From assembly GCA_900541975.1 (NCBI GenBank), contig UQLR01000031.1, positions 1-11,552 of the forward strand: a stretch of DNA of 11,552 nucleotides, in the 5' to 3' direction. Origin of the DNA: an uncultured Oscillospiraceae bacterium. GTDB taxonomy: Bacteria; Bacillota; Clostridia; Oscillospirales; Acutalibacteraceae. Below, piece by piece: positions 1 to 6,381 of this stretch; the first letter of the stretch is position 1; each line of letters begins with the position of its first letter. Made by a program: the position numbers and the translations under genes. Under the pieces are notes generated by a model. It made no database searches. It was not told the origin of the DNA and saw nothing but the letters and a program-made list of their open reading frames with translations.

Positions 1-54
1 AGGAATTATGGGAACTTGAGCTCAATTCCTGTTGCACTTAGTTTGACAATTCAC

Positions 55-92
55 TGCCCCTGTAACGTTGGCGGGGGCATGTTTTTTGTTTT
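55..92 (+). terminator. Probable rho-independent terminator of a gene left of the window
   Basis: A six-base stem (TGCCCC at 55-60 with GGGGCA at 74-79) is followed on the plus strand by a T-rich tract from 80. On the minus strand the hairpin has no T tract, so it does not clearly end spoIIQ. The stem is short and the loop is 13 bases, so the call is moderate. A second inverted repeat (AGGAATT at 1-7 with AATTCCT at 24-30) lies at the window edge; no gene could be assigned to bases 1-117. Confidence 0.4.
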
Positions 93-117
93 GTAAAAGG
101 GTATATGCTTATTGTAT

Positions 118-933
118 TCAGTCGCCTGTGGCATTATTCAAAACTTCTGAAGGATTGACTGTTTTTCCGTCGATTTTTATTTCAAGATGCAAATGTGGTT
201 CGTCCTTTGATTCTCCGGGAATTTCTGCTACCGTCCCTAAAACATCGCCTACGCAAACGTGTGCGCCTTCCGTAATATTTTCGCCAGGCTCTACACCGCA
301 GTAATATGCCGTAAAGCCGCTGTTATGCTCCACAGTTACAGTGGTGCCAAGCAGACTGTCCTTCTTGATTTCCAGCACGGTACCGTCGTCTATTGCATTG
401 ACCGTATCGCCAACGGAGGCTGCATAATCTGTTCCTCTATGCAAGCGCCAGTCTTTGAGGGTTTTGGAATAAACCGGTGTGTCGCCGCTGTAATCCTTTG
501 TAATTTCCTGTCCTACAGGGTAAACTTTGTTTTTCGCGGCCGTCGCCTGCTCGGTTGGCGCGGTTGTATCTTCTGTGGGCTGTGTGTTTAATGTTGGGCT
601 TTCAGTGGGAGCCTGCTGTGCTATAGCCGGCACGGTTGGGTCTGTGGACTGCGGAACTGTTACGCCGCTCACATTGGCGCCCGCCTGCTTTTCTGCCTGT
701 GTGGCTTCGGTTGTATATTCTCCCAGAGGATCTGGCTGCATATAGTCTTCCACACTGCTGTAAGTAGTCCATGCTGCCGCTGCCATTGCCAAAAGGCAAA
801 AGGAAAGCGCAATATAAAATCCCTTGCTGTACTTTTTCTTTTTTCCATTTTTCTCTTTTGCCGTATATTTTTCCAGGTTCCCTTCGTCATACTCTTCAGT
901 GTGGTCATTATTGAAATCGGGATTGCTGTTCAT
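118..933 (-). CDS. spoIIQ: SpoIIQ-like sporulation M23-family membrane protein
   Basis: This 271-residue protein resembles the forespore membrane protein SpoIIQ, which pairs with the mother-cell protein SpoIIIAH across the intermembrane space during engulfment. Visible parts are a charged cytoplasmic N-terminus (1-38), one membrane segment (about 39-57), a long Thr/Pro/Gln-rich linker (about 70-135) and a C-terminal M23/LytM domain (about 137-265). The zinc site looks complete: HRGTD gives His165 and Asp169, and HLH gives His247 and His249. An active site of this kind is known in clostridial SpoIIQ, while the Bacillus protein has lost a ligand. The start at 933 is chosen because a GGAGG at 942-946 sits about 8 bases upstream; the ATG at 949-951 lies upstream of that site and is unlikely. 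The sigma-F-type promoter just upstream supports the SpoIIQ name over a generic M23 peptidase. No neighbouring sporulation gene is visible in the window. Confidence 0.82.
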   Translation of the reverse strand: MNSNPDFNNDHTEEYDEGNLEKYTAKEKNGKKKKYSKGFYIALSFCLLAMAAAAWTTYSSVEDYMQPDPLGEYTTEATQAEKQAGANVSGVTVPQSTDPTVPAIAQQAPTESPTLNTQPTEDTTAPTEQATAAKNKVYPVGQEITKDYSGDTPVYSKTLKDWRLHRGTDYAASVGDTVNAIDDGTVLEIKKDSLLGTTVTVEHNSGFTAYYCGVEPGENITEGAHVCVGDVLGTVAEIPGESKDEPHLHLEIKIDGKTVNPSEVLNNATGD

Positions 934-967
934 GGAATAAACCTCCTGCATTCAAACTTTGTAAAAA

Positions 968-997
968 TATTTTTGCCTTATCGGCAGAAAAATATAC
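968..997 (-). promoter_or_regulatory. Sigma-F-type promoter of spoIIQ
   Basis: Read on the minus strand, GTATA (997-993) is followed by 15 bases and then GGCAAAAATA (977-968). This fits the Bacillus sigma-F pattern (G-Y-W-T-A, about 15 bases, G-G-N-N-A-N-A-N-T-R) at every constrained position. Predicted transcription would begin near 961, giving a leader of about 28 bases that carries the ribosome site. Sigma-G promoters are similar, so late forespore activity cannot be excluded. Confidence 0.7.
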
Positions 998-1122
998 AGT
1001 TTGATGTAGAAAATTTAAACAAAAAACGCACCGGCCATTGGAACTGGAACAACAGCAGCCAAATTCTAAATTCTTTATTTATCTCTTCTGTAAACTTGCA
1101 GACAAAACAGGCTACAAAACAC

Positions 1123-1151
1123 AAAAATGCGGAGCATTTTCATGCTCCGCA
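1123..1151 (-). terminator. Strong terminator of the 1159-1740 gene
   Basis: A perfect ten-base stem (TGCGGAGCAT at 1128-1137 with ATGCTCCGCA at 1142-1151) closes a four-base loop. On the minus strand it is followed by TTTTTGTGTTTT. It begins only seven bases after the stop codon of the membrane protein gene and separates that gene from spoIIQ. Confidence 0.88.
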
Positions 1152-1158
1152 CCCGTTT

Positions 1159-1740
1159 TTATCTATCGTCCTCCGAGCTTTGCTGTGTATCCTTGTATTT
1201 TTCCATAAAAGCATCGTTGCCGGCAACGCGATTAAATACATCTTCCACATGGCTGTCCAAAGCTTCATCCTCGTTTTGTACTTTCTGTTCTTTTTCTTCC
1301 GGCTGTTCTTTCCTGCTTTTTTTGAGCCTCCTTAAATGCCGGTCCATAATCAGCCCTGCGCAAACGGCCGCTGCAATCTGCAAAATAAAAAAGATCAGCG
1401 TATTGAAGACCTGATTAATCCAGCCATTGATGATAGCAAGATTCAGCAAACAGATACATATGTAATCCACAAAGAAAACTGCAACAATCTTTCCTGTAAT
1501 CTCATACCCGAACATCTCACAGCAAAAGAAGAAAATAGGAACCAGTAAAAAGAGGTCTGGTTGTTGGAAAACGAGAGCCAGCAATATCAATAAAACTGAT
1601 GTTACGGCAAGCCCGCCTATACAAAAAGCTTTATACTTTTGGGGAAATTTTTTCTTAACGAAAAAGGTCGCCGCAACCAAAAGCACCGCTGCGAGCATGT
1701 AGATCCATTGTTCTGTAAAAAATTTTTCGATCCCGTTCAT
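1159..1740 (-). CDS. Five-segment membrane protein of unknown function
   Basis: I do not recognise this 193-residue protein. Hydrophobic stretches at about 12-28, 38-58, 62-74, 84-105 and 112-131 suggest five membrane segments. They are followed by a strongly charged Lys/Glu/Asp-rich tail (134-193) that should be cytoplasmic by the positive-inside rule (RHLRRLKKSRK follows the last segment). An AAGGAAG ribosome site lies just before the ATG at 1740. The gene follows htpG by 127 bases with a possible promoter of its own and ends at a strong terminator, so it is either a single unit or receives readthrough from htpG. No catalytic or binding motif is visible. Confidence 0.72.
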   Translation of the reverse strand: MNGIEKFFTEQWIYMLAAVLLVAATFFVKKKFPQKYKAFCIGGLAVTSVLLILLALVFQQPDLFLLVPIFFFCCEMFGYEITGKIVAVFFVDYICICLLNLAIINGWINQVFNTLIFFILQIAAAVCAGLIMDRHLRRLKKSRKEQPEEKEQKVQNEDEALDSHVEDVFNRVAGNDAFMEKYKDTQQSSEDDR

Positions 1741-1779
1741 TCTTTACTTCCTTTCGTCTAATTGCCTGCTTGATTATAT

Positions 1780-1808
1780 ATTATAACACAGGTTGCCATA
1801 AAGGGGAA
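1780..1808 (-). promoter_or_regulatory. Possible extended -10 promoter for the membrane protein gene
   Basis: On the minus strand TGTTATAAT provides a consensus -10 hexamer (1785-1780) with an upstream TGn extension. The -35 position 17 bases away is poor (TTCCCC). It lies about 40 bases upstream of the start codon. No convincing terminator was found between htpG and this point. Confidence 0.4.
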
Positions 1809-1867
1809 GCAATTTTTCCGACTCACCTGGCAATTTGGGAGACCCTGCCCCTATCCGCAAAAGCCTT

Positions 1868-3754
1868 TTACATAAGCGCACAAACGAGGTCACAATAAGC
1901 AACCGGATCCTCTATTGGAAGACCGGCAATCAAAAGCGCCTGATTATAAAGCAGCTGTGCGTAATTACGTGCCTTTTCCTTATCGATCTTATATGCGTCC
2001 TTCAAAGCTGCAAATGCCTTATGGGAAGCGTTTAGCTCCAGCACTTTTACCGCTTTTGGTTTCATCTCATCGCCCGGCACAGACGCAAAATATTTTTCTG
2101 TTTCTATCGTAACCGGCCCTTCTGCTGTCATACAAACCGGGTGGCTCTTTAATTTATCTGAAATAACCGCTTTTGCAATTTTTTCGCCCAGCGCTTCTTT
2201 GACAAAGGCCAGCAGTTCTTTGTTTTCTTCCTGCTGCTTTTCCGTCTCTTTCTTTTCTTCTTCGCTTTGCAGCTGCGCGTCGTCCGCTGTTACAGATTTA
2301 AAGGGTTTTTCCTCAAATTGCATCAGTGCCTGCACAGCAAACTCGTCCACATCCTCAGGCAGGTACAGCATTTCATATCCCTTATCCCTGCAAAGCTCCG
2401 TTTGTGGAAGCAATGCAATCTGCTGTATACTTTCGCCGCAGGCGTAATAAATAAACTTCTGGTCCTCTTTCATTCTGGAAACATAATCCTTAAGCGTTGT
2501 ATAGCCGTTTACCGCAGAGCTGTGAAAAATCAACAGATCCTGCAGAATCTCTTTATGCATGCCGAAATCACTGACAACACCGTATTTAATGTGCCTTCCA
2601 AAATGCTTCCAAAAGCTTTGATATTTTTCAAAATCACTTTCCATCAGTTTTACAAGCTCTGCTTTTATCTTTTTCTCTATATTTTTTGCAATTACAGAAA
2701 GCTGCCTGTCGTGCTGCAAAAGCTCTCTTGAAATATTCAGCGATAAATCCGGAGAATCCACTACACCCTTGACAAAGGCAAAATAGTCGGGCAAAAGCTG
2801 CGCGCATTTGTCCATAATCAATACACCGCTGGAATACAACTGCAATCCCTTTTCAAACTCTTTTGTATAGTAACCATACGGCAGCACGGACGGTATAAAA
2901 AGCATAGCTTTGTACGATACTAGTCCCTCTGCGCTGATGCGTATGGTCGAAAGCGGCGGTTCCCTATCCATAAAGTGCTCCATATAATAGTCTGCACAAG
3001 CCTGATCGGATACTTCTTTTTTACTGCGCTGCCAAATGGGCACCATGCTGTTGACAGTTTGCCGCTGCACAACAGTTTCATACTTGGGTTCTTCGCCCTC
3101 TTTTGCCGTATTCTTCGATGTTTCCACATCCATAATGATCGGATAGCGGATATAATCGGAATATGTTTTCACCAGCTCACGCAGGCGGTAGTTTTCCAGA
3201 TATTCGCTGTAATGCTCGTCTTCTGCATCTTCTTTTATATGCATAATAACGTCGGTTCCCGGCGTATCCTTCTTGCATTCTTCAATTGTATAGCCGTCTG
3301 CACCGTTTGAGCTCCAGCAGTAAGCGGTGTCGCTGTCGTACCGCTTTGTTCGAACTGTTACATCGTCAGATACCATAAAAGCGGAATAAAACCCTACCCC
3401 AAACTGCCCGATAATATCGGCTTTGTCTTTTTCGTCTAAATCATTTTTAAATTGGAAAGATCCGCTTTTTGCAATCGTACCCAGGTTTTCTTCCAATTCT
3501 TTATCAGTCATGCCAATCCCGTTGTCAGACACCTGCAATATGCGTTTTTCCTTGTCTGCCGTAATTTCAATTGCAAGATTTTCAGCATACTTTCTTGCAT
3601 TTTCATCCGTTAGCGATACAAAATGCAATTTATCCAAAGCATCGCTTGCGTTTGAAATAATCTCACGCAGAAAAATTTCTTTATGCGTGTAAATTGAATG
3701 AATCATAAGGTCAAGCAACCTTTTGGATTCCGCTTTAAAGCTTTTCTTTCTCAT
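1868..3754 (-). CDS. htpG: Molecular chaperone HtpG (bacterial Hsp90)
   Basis: This 628-residue ATP-dependent cytosolic chaperone is full length for the family. The N-terminal GHKL ATPase domain shows EIISNASDALDK (Glu31, Asn35, Asp39), SDNGIGM (Asp77) and GQFGVGFYSAF (about 116-126). The middle domain carries NISRELLQ, whose Arg is the catalytic-loop residue of Hsp90. A charged Glu/Lys/Gln-rich stretch marks the junction towards the C-terminal dimerisation domain. The start at 3754 follows GGAAAGGACG with suitable spacing. It has its own promoter upstream, with a GC-rich hairpin in the leader. No CIRCE operator (TTAGCACTC repeat) is present, so HrcA control is not supported here. Confidence 0.96.
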   Translation of the reverse strand: MRKKSFKAESKRLLDLMIHSIYTHKEIFLREIISNASDALDKLHFVSLTDENARKYAENLAIEITADKEKRILQVSDNGIGMTDKELEENLGTIAKSGSFQFKNDLDEKDKADIIGQFGVGFYSAFMVSDDVTVRTKRYDSDTAYCWSSNGADGYTIEECKKDTPGTDVIMHIKEDAEDEHYSEYLENYRLRELVKTYSDYIRYPIIMDVETSKNTAKEGEEPKYETVVQRQTVNSMVPIWQRSKKEVSDQACADYYMEHFMDREPPLSTIRISAEGLVSYKAMLFIPSVLPYGYYTKEFEKGLQLYSSGVLIMDKCAQLLPDYFAFVKGVVDSPDLSLNISRELLQHDRQLSVIAKNIEKKIKAELVKLMESDFEKYQSFWKHFGRHIKYGVVSDFGMHKEILQDLLIFHSSAVNGYTTLKDYVSRMKEDQKFIYYACGESIQQIALLPQTELCRDKGYEMLYLPEDVDEFAVQALMQFEEKPFKSVTADDAQLQSEEEKKETEKQQEENKELLAFVKEALGEKIAKAVISDKLKSHPVCMTAEGPVTIETEKYFASVPGDEMKPKAVKVLELNASHKAFAALKDAYKIDKEKARNYAQLLYNQALLIAGLPIEDPVAYCDLVCALM

Positions 3755-3803
3755 ATGTAATCGTCCTTTCCTTTATAAAGCATCTTTTAAAACAATAACG
3801 TGG

Positions 3804-3827
3804 AAAACCGCCCGTTGACGCGGGCGG
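3804..3827 (-). terminator. GC-rich hairpin in htpG leader, terminator or attenuator-like
   Basis: A seven-base perfect GC stem (CCGCCCG at 3808-3814 with CGGGCGG at 3821-3827) closes a six-base loop and is followed on the minus strand by TTTTCC. It is the only hairpin after the sirtuin stop codon, so it may end that unit. It also lies just inside the transcript predicted from the htpG promoter, about 8 bases from the start. The short T tract makes full termination uncertain. Confidence 0.5.
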
Positions 3828-3841
3828 AACTTCTGCTATAA

Positions 3842-3870
3842 AGTATAGCTATTTTTACTTTTTCTGTCAA
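3842..3870 (-). promoter_or_regulatory. Consensus sigma-A promoter of htpG
   Basis: On the minus strand a perfect TTGACA (3870-3865) is followed by 17 bases and TATACT (3847-3842), five of six matches to TATAAT. Transcription is predicted to begin near 3835, giving a leader of about 80 bases that includes the GC-rich hairpin. The promoter lies in the gap between the sirtuin stop and htpG. Confidence 0.78.
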
Positions 3871-3898
3871 TTGCCGTCTTGGGTTGTTCACATACCGT

Positions 3899-4624
3899 TT
3901 ACAATATCAGCTGACCAAGCACCCGCCCTACTTTTTCATGGATCACCAGATCTGCGCTGGCATCCATCGCCGTCTGATCTCGGTTGATCAACACCAAATG
4001 CCGGCCGCCAAAACAGCGAACCATACCGGCAGCCGGGTAAACCGTAAGGCTTGTCCCTGCAATGATCAGGCAGTCGGCCCGTGCAATGACTGAAACCGCA
4101 TTTTGTACCGTTTGCTCATCGAGCCCTTCTTCATACAGTACAACGTCCGGCTTTATCACACCGCCACATTGATCACATTTTGGAACTTTTTCCGACTGCA
4201 AAATATATTGCACGCCAAATGCCTTTTTACACTGCATGCAGTAATTTCTGTAGATGCTCCCATGCAGCTCGTACACGGTTTTTGACCCGCCACGTTGATG
4301 CAGGCCGTCTATATTTTGTGTGACCACCGCAAGCAGCTTGCCCGCTTTTTCCATTTCTGCAAGCTTTTTGTGCGCCGCATTGGGCTTTGCCTGCAGGCAA
4401 AGCATTTTATCCCTGTAAAAACGAAAAAAGGCTTCCGTGTGCTGCATAAAAAAGGTATGGCTTAAAATAATTTCCGGCGGCGCTTCATATTTTTGGTTAT
4501 ATAAGCCATCTGCACTGCGAAAATCGGGTATTCCTGATTCTGTACTGACGCCGGCACCTCCAAAAAATACGACGTTTTGACTTTGGTCTATAATTTCCTG
4601 CAGCTTTTTCAGCATATTTTCCAT
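3899..4624 (-). CDS. Sir2-family NAD-dependent protein deacylase
   Basis: This 241-residue sirtuin removes acyl groups from lysine side chains using NAD. Visible motifs are GGAGVSTESGIPDFRS for NAD binding (about 22-37), TQNIDGLH (102-109) with Asn104 and Asp106, and the catalytic His121 in ELHGS. Four zinc-binding cysteines follow as CxxC pairs (Cys129, Cys132, Cys150, Cys153), then GTSLTVYPA (190-198) and LINRD (212-216). The length is normal for bacterial CobB/SrtN-type proteins. AGGAGGG precedes the ATG at 4624. It lies 24 bases after the HAD phosphatase stop codon and is probably co-transcribed with it. Deacetylase versus desuccinylase preference cannot be read from the sequence. Confidence 0.94.
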   Translation of the reverse strand: MENMLKKLQEIIDQSQNVVFFGGAGVSTESGIPDFRSADGLYNQKYEAPPEIILSHTFFMQHTEAFFRFYRDKMLCLQAKPNAAHKKLAEMEKAGKLLAVVTQNIDGLHQRGGSKTVYELHGSIYRNYCMQCKKAFGVQYILQSEKVPKCDQCGGVIKPDVVLYEEGLDEQTVQNAVSVIARADCLIIAGTSLTVYPAAGMVRCFGGRHLVLINRDQTAMDASADLVIHEKVGRVLGQLIL

Positions 4625-4648
4625 GCCCGCACTCCCTCCTATTTTCCT

Positions 4649-5479
4649 TTACAAAGACAGGATATATTTCTTTAACGCATAAGCCACAGCATTTTGATCG
4701 TTCGGCGGCAAAATTTCCACAGCGGCCAGTTTTGCTTTGGAAGATGCATTTGCCACCGCAAGCGGGATCCCCGCATAGGAAAGCATAGACAAATCGTTAC
4801 CGCTGTCGCCAATTGCAAGCACCTCCTGCCTCTTTACGCCAAGCATCTGCGCCAAGCTTTGCAACGCCCGGCCCTTTGTCGCCGTTTTGTTGTTGATTTC
4901 TGCATTGGTTTCCATCGAACCGGTAATTTCTACGGTATTTCCAAATACCTGTACGTCGTTTAAAAACTGCCGCCTATGCTCCAAATCGCCAAAAAATACA
5001 TTGATTTTTTCCACCGGCGCCCTGTGCCGGGCAAAAAAAACCTGAAGCTGCCGCACGCCTGTGCGGGTGTTTTCTACCAGTTCCCTGATCCGGGGCGTCA
5101 CACCGTAGGCGGTGGAATCTTCCAGCTTGTGCTGTTCGACAAAAACATGTCCGTCCATGTAAAGTTCGCACATGCACCGATACCGCGATGCAAAAGAAAT
5201 AGCCTGTTCCGCCGTTTTTCTGTCCAGACAATCTGAAAAAAGCAGCTTCTGATCTTCCATACGCAAAACTTTTGCCCCATTGGCCATGATGCAGTAGCGC
5301 ACCTGTGGGAGCTCCATCAGCTCCCGCGGCATTTCCGCATTGGTTCTTCCCGTACACGGAATCACGAGCGCTCCCTTTTTTGCCGCCTGTATAATTGCCT
5401 GCTTATTCTGCTCTGAAAGCTGCGCGCGATTGTCAAGCGTGGTCCCGTCAAGGTCCAGCGCCGCTATTTTAACCGGCAT
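4649..5479 (-). CDS. Cof-type HAD-IIB family phosphatase
   Basis: This 276-residue cytosolic hydrolase belongs to the Cof/YidA group, which dephosphorylates small molecules such as sugar phosphates or flavin-type substrates. Motif I is DLDGTTLD (Asp9 nucleophile, Asp11), motif II is Thr43 in PCTGRT, motif III is Lys202 in TKGRAL and motif IV is GDSGNDLSML (Asp225, Asn228, Asp229). The type IIB cap lies between about 85 and 195. GGAAGGTG precedes the ATG at 5479. It is the first gene of a unit with the sirtuin. The true substrate is unknown. Confidence 0.92.
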   Translation of the reverse strand: MPVKIAALDLDGTTLDNRAQLSEQNKQAIIQAAKKGALVIPCTGRTNAEMPRELMELPQVRYCIMANGAKVLRMEDQKLLFSDCLDRKTAEQAISFASRYRCMCELYMDGHVFVEQHKLEDSTAYGVTPRIRELVENTRTGVRQLQVFFARHRAPVEKINVFFGDLEHRRQFLNDVQVFGNTVEITGSMETNAEINNKTATKGRALQSLAQMLGVKRQEVLAIGDSGNDLSMLSYAGIPLAVANASSKAKLAAVEILPPNDQNAVAYALKKYILSL

Positions 5480-5518
5480 ACACCTTCCGCCCTTTCTGTT
5501 GGCCGTGATTTCTTAAAA

Positions 5519-5548
5519 ATTATAATGTATACAAGAAACGCTTGTCAA
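5519..5548 (-). promoter_or_regulatory. Strong sigma-A promoter of the HAD-sirtuin unit
   Basis: On the minus strand TTGACA (5548-5543) and TATAAT (5524-5519) are both perfect, separated by 18 bases. The leader to the ATG at 5479 is about 33 bases. A small dyad, ACAAG at 5531-5535 and CTTGT at 5541-5545, lies in the spacer and could be a protein site, though it is short. Confidence 0.75.
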
Positions 5549-5594
5549 TTGATCCCTTTACTATTGTCTTGGTTTTTCGTCTCAAAAACAAGCC

Positions 5595-5623
5595 TTGCTT
5601 TTCTTTTGTGTTTATTATATAAT
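5595..5623 (+). promoter_or_regulatory. Possible promoter of tRNA-Leu
   Basis: TTGCTT (5595-5600), 17 bases and a perfect TATAAT (5618-5623) lie upstream of the tRNA gene. The -35 is weak, and the leader of about 125 bases to the tRNA is long, so another promoter nearer the gene is possible. Confidence 0.35.
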
Positions 5624-5755
5624 ATACAAACGATTTGCAGACATAAAAACGCCAAATTACAGGGTAGAAAAATGCCGGACAAACGTTTCCTCTGATTGCA
5701 TACATCCAGCCAACTTTTCCGGTTTATTTTCCCTGACGGCGTTCCTATGAAATAT

Positions 5756-5840
5756 GCACCTGTGGTGGAATTGGCAGACACGATAGATTTAGGTTCTATT
5801 GCCGAAAGGTGTGCAGGTTCAAGTCCTGTCAGGTGCACCA
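5756..5840 (+). tRNA. tRNA-Leu, anticodon UAG
   Basis: The 85-base gene has a seven-pair acceptor stem (GCACCTG at 5756-5762 with CAGGTGC at 5830-5836), discriminator A and an encoded CCA (5838-5840). The anticodon arm ATAGA / TCTAT closes the loop TTTAGGT with anticodon TAG, reading CUA leucine codons. A long variable arm (TGCCGAAAGGTGT region) fits the class II leucine tRNAs. The T arm GCAGG-TTCAAGT-CCTGT is regular. Confidence 0.96.
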
Positions 5841-5842
5841 CG

Positions 5843-5873
5843 TCGGAACGAGTTACGCTCGTTCCGATTTTTT
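5843..5873 (+). terminator. Rho-independent terminator of tRNA-Leu
   Basis: A perfect ten-base stem (TCGGAACGAG at 5843-5852 with CTCGTTCCGA at 5858-5867) closes a five-base loop and runs into TTTTTT. It begins three bases after the tRNA CCA end. Confidence 0.92.
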
Positions 5874-6068
5874 ATTTCATAAAAAATCCGTCACCCGCTT
5901 CACTGTTCCTCCTTTTCCGCAAAAAGTCACGCTGCGCCTGCGCTGTTCGCTTGTAAACGCACTCACAACGCTTTGGCTTGCTACCAACTTTTTGCGGGCT
6001 GGTGCTACGGTCACTTGCCGGTATCTTTTTTGTAGCGTAACCCCTTATTAAGGGACAAACTTTACTAC

Positions 6069-6101
6069 AAAAACAGCCTTCCGATTTGGAGGGCTGTTTT
6101 T
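6069..6101. terminator. Hairpin terminator, usable on either strand
   Basis: AAAAACAGCC ... GGCTGTTTTT forms a long stem (6069-6082 with 6088-6101, one G-T pair) around GATTT. It has A-rich and T-rich flanks on both sides, so it can work in both directions. About 200 bases between the tRNA terminator and this hairpin hold no gene I can support. Confidence 0.7.
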
Positions 6102-6105
6102 GTAT

Positions 6106-6231
6106 CTATGCCCGGAAAGCCTGATAATATGGGCCTTTCCGGGCTTTTTCAGTTTTCCGAGGTCTTGGCAATACAGCCCACCGGCGGGCCTGTCTTTGGT
6201 ATGGCGGCATTATAGAGGCTCGGCAACCCAT
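6106..6231 (-). CDS. Small ORF starting in repeat copy 1, hypothetical
   Basis: A 41-residue frame begins MGCRASIMPPYQRQA. It has a GGAGGGGG ribosome-like site about 5 bases before the ATG at 6231. The same start (MGCQAPTMPPYQRQA) and the same site occur in repeat copy 2, after which the two frames diverge. This may be a real microprotein, the remnant of a longer gene, or conserved DNA that happens to stay open. No function is suggested. Confidence 0.25.
   Translation of the reverse strand: MGCRASIMPPYQRQARRWAVLPRPRKTEKARKGPYYQAFRA
6110..6149 (+). terminator. Second plus-strand terminator in tandem
   Basis: GCCCGGAAAG (6110-6119) pairs with CTTTCCGGGC (6135-6144), and TTTTT follows (6145-6149). 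No plus-strand gene ends here apart from the tRNA unit, so it may be left from a gene lost during rearrangement or act as an insulator. Confidence 0.65.
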
Positions 6232-6381
6232 TTTTACACCCCCTCCGGCCTTTATGAATAAGGAAATGAGGAAACGCGAAAAAGTATCCACTGCCAGCTA
6301 TCGGCTTCATATCCCATATAGAATAATTTAGCGGGAACCTTTGTAGCTCCTGCTTTCTTTTGTTTTATGCCCGCTCGAAAG
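6183..6381. repeat. Diverged direct repeat, copy 1
   Basis: This segment matches 9782-9977 in the same orientation, roughly 80% identical by hand alignment, with three single or double-base indels. The longest identical block is 29 bases (6257-6285 matching 9856-9884). Its right end covers the last codons of the SprT-like gene. A hairpin GCGGGA / TCCTGC followed by a T-rich tract is kept in both copies, with a wobble pair replacing one pair here. Confidence 0.85.

Noticed and set aside
901..1414. Plus-strand frames opposite the spoIIQ start and the membrane protein gene
   Set aside because: They cross the sigma-F promoter and a strong terminator and have no ribosome site; the minus-strand genes explain the sequence.
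2199..2731. Plus-strand frames opposite htpG
   Set aside because: They are antisense shadows of a clearly recognised 628-residue coding gene.
3755..3898. CIRCE operator for HrcA upstream of htpG
   Set aside because: No TTAGCACTC / GAGTGCTAA repeat is present; the only dyad is the GC-rich hairpin.
5816..5840. tRNA 3' end as a duplicated attachment site
   Set aside because: No second copy of this segment was found in the window, so no att pair can be claimed.
5545..5841. Minus-strand frame containing VHLTGLEPAHLS across the tRNA
   Set aside because: It reads the complement of the tRNA-Leu gene; this is a known false ORF type made by antisense tRNA sequence.
5696..6051. Plus-strand frames across the tRNA and its terminator
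   Set aside because: They run through the tRNA and terminator hairpin, lack ribosome sites and resemble no protein.
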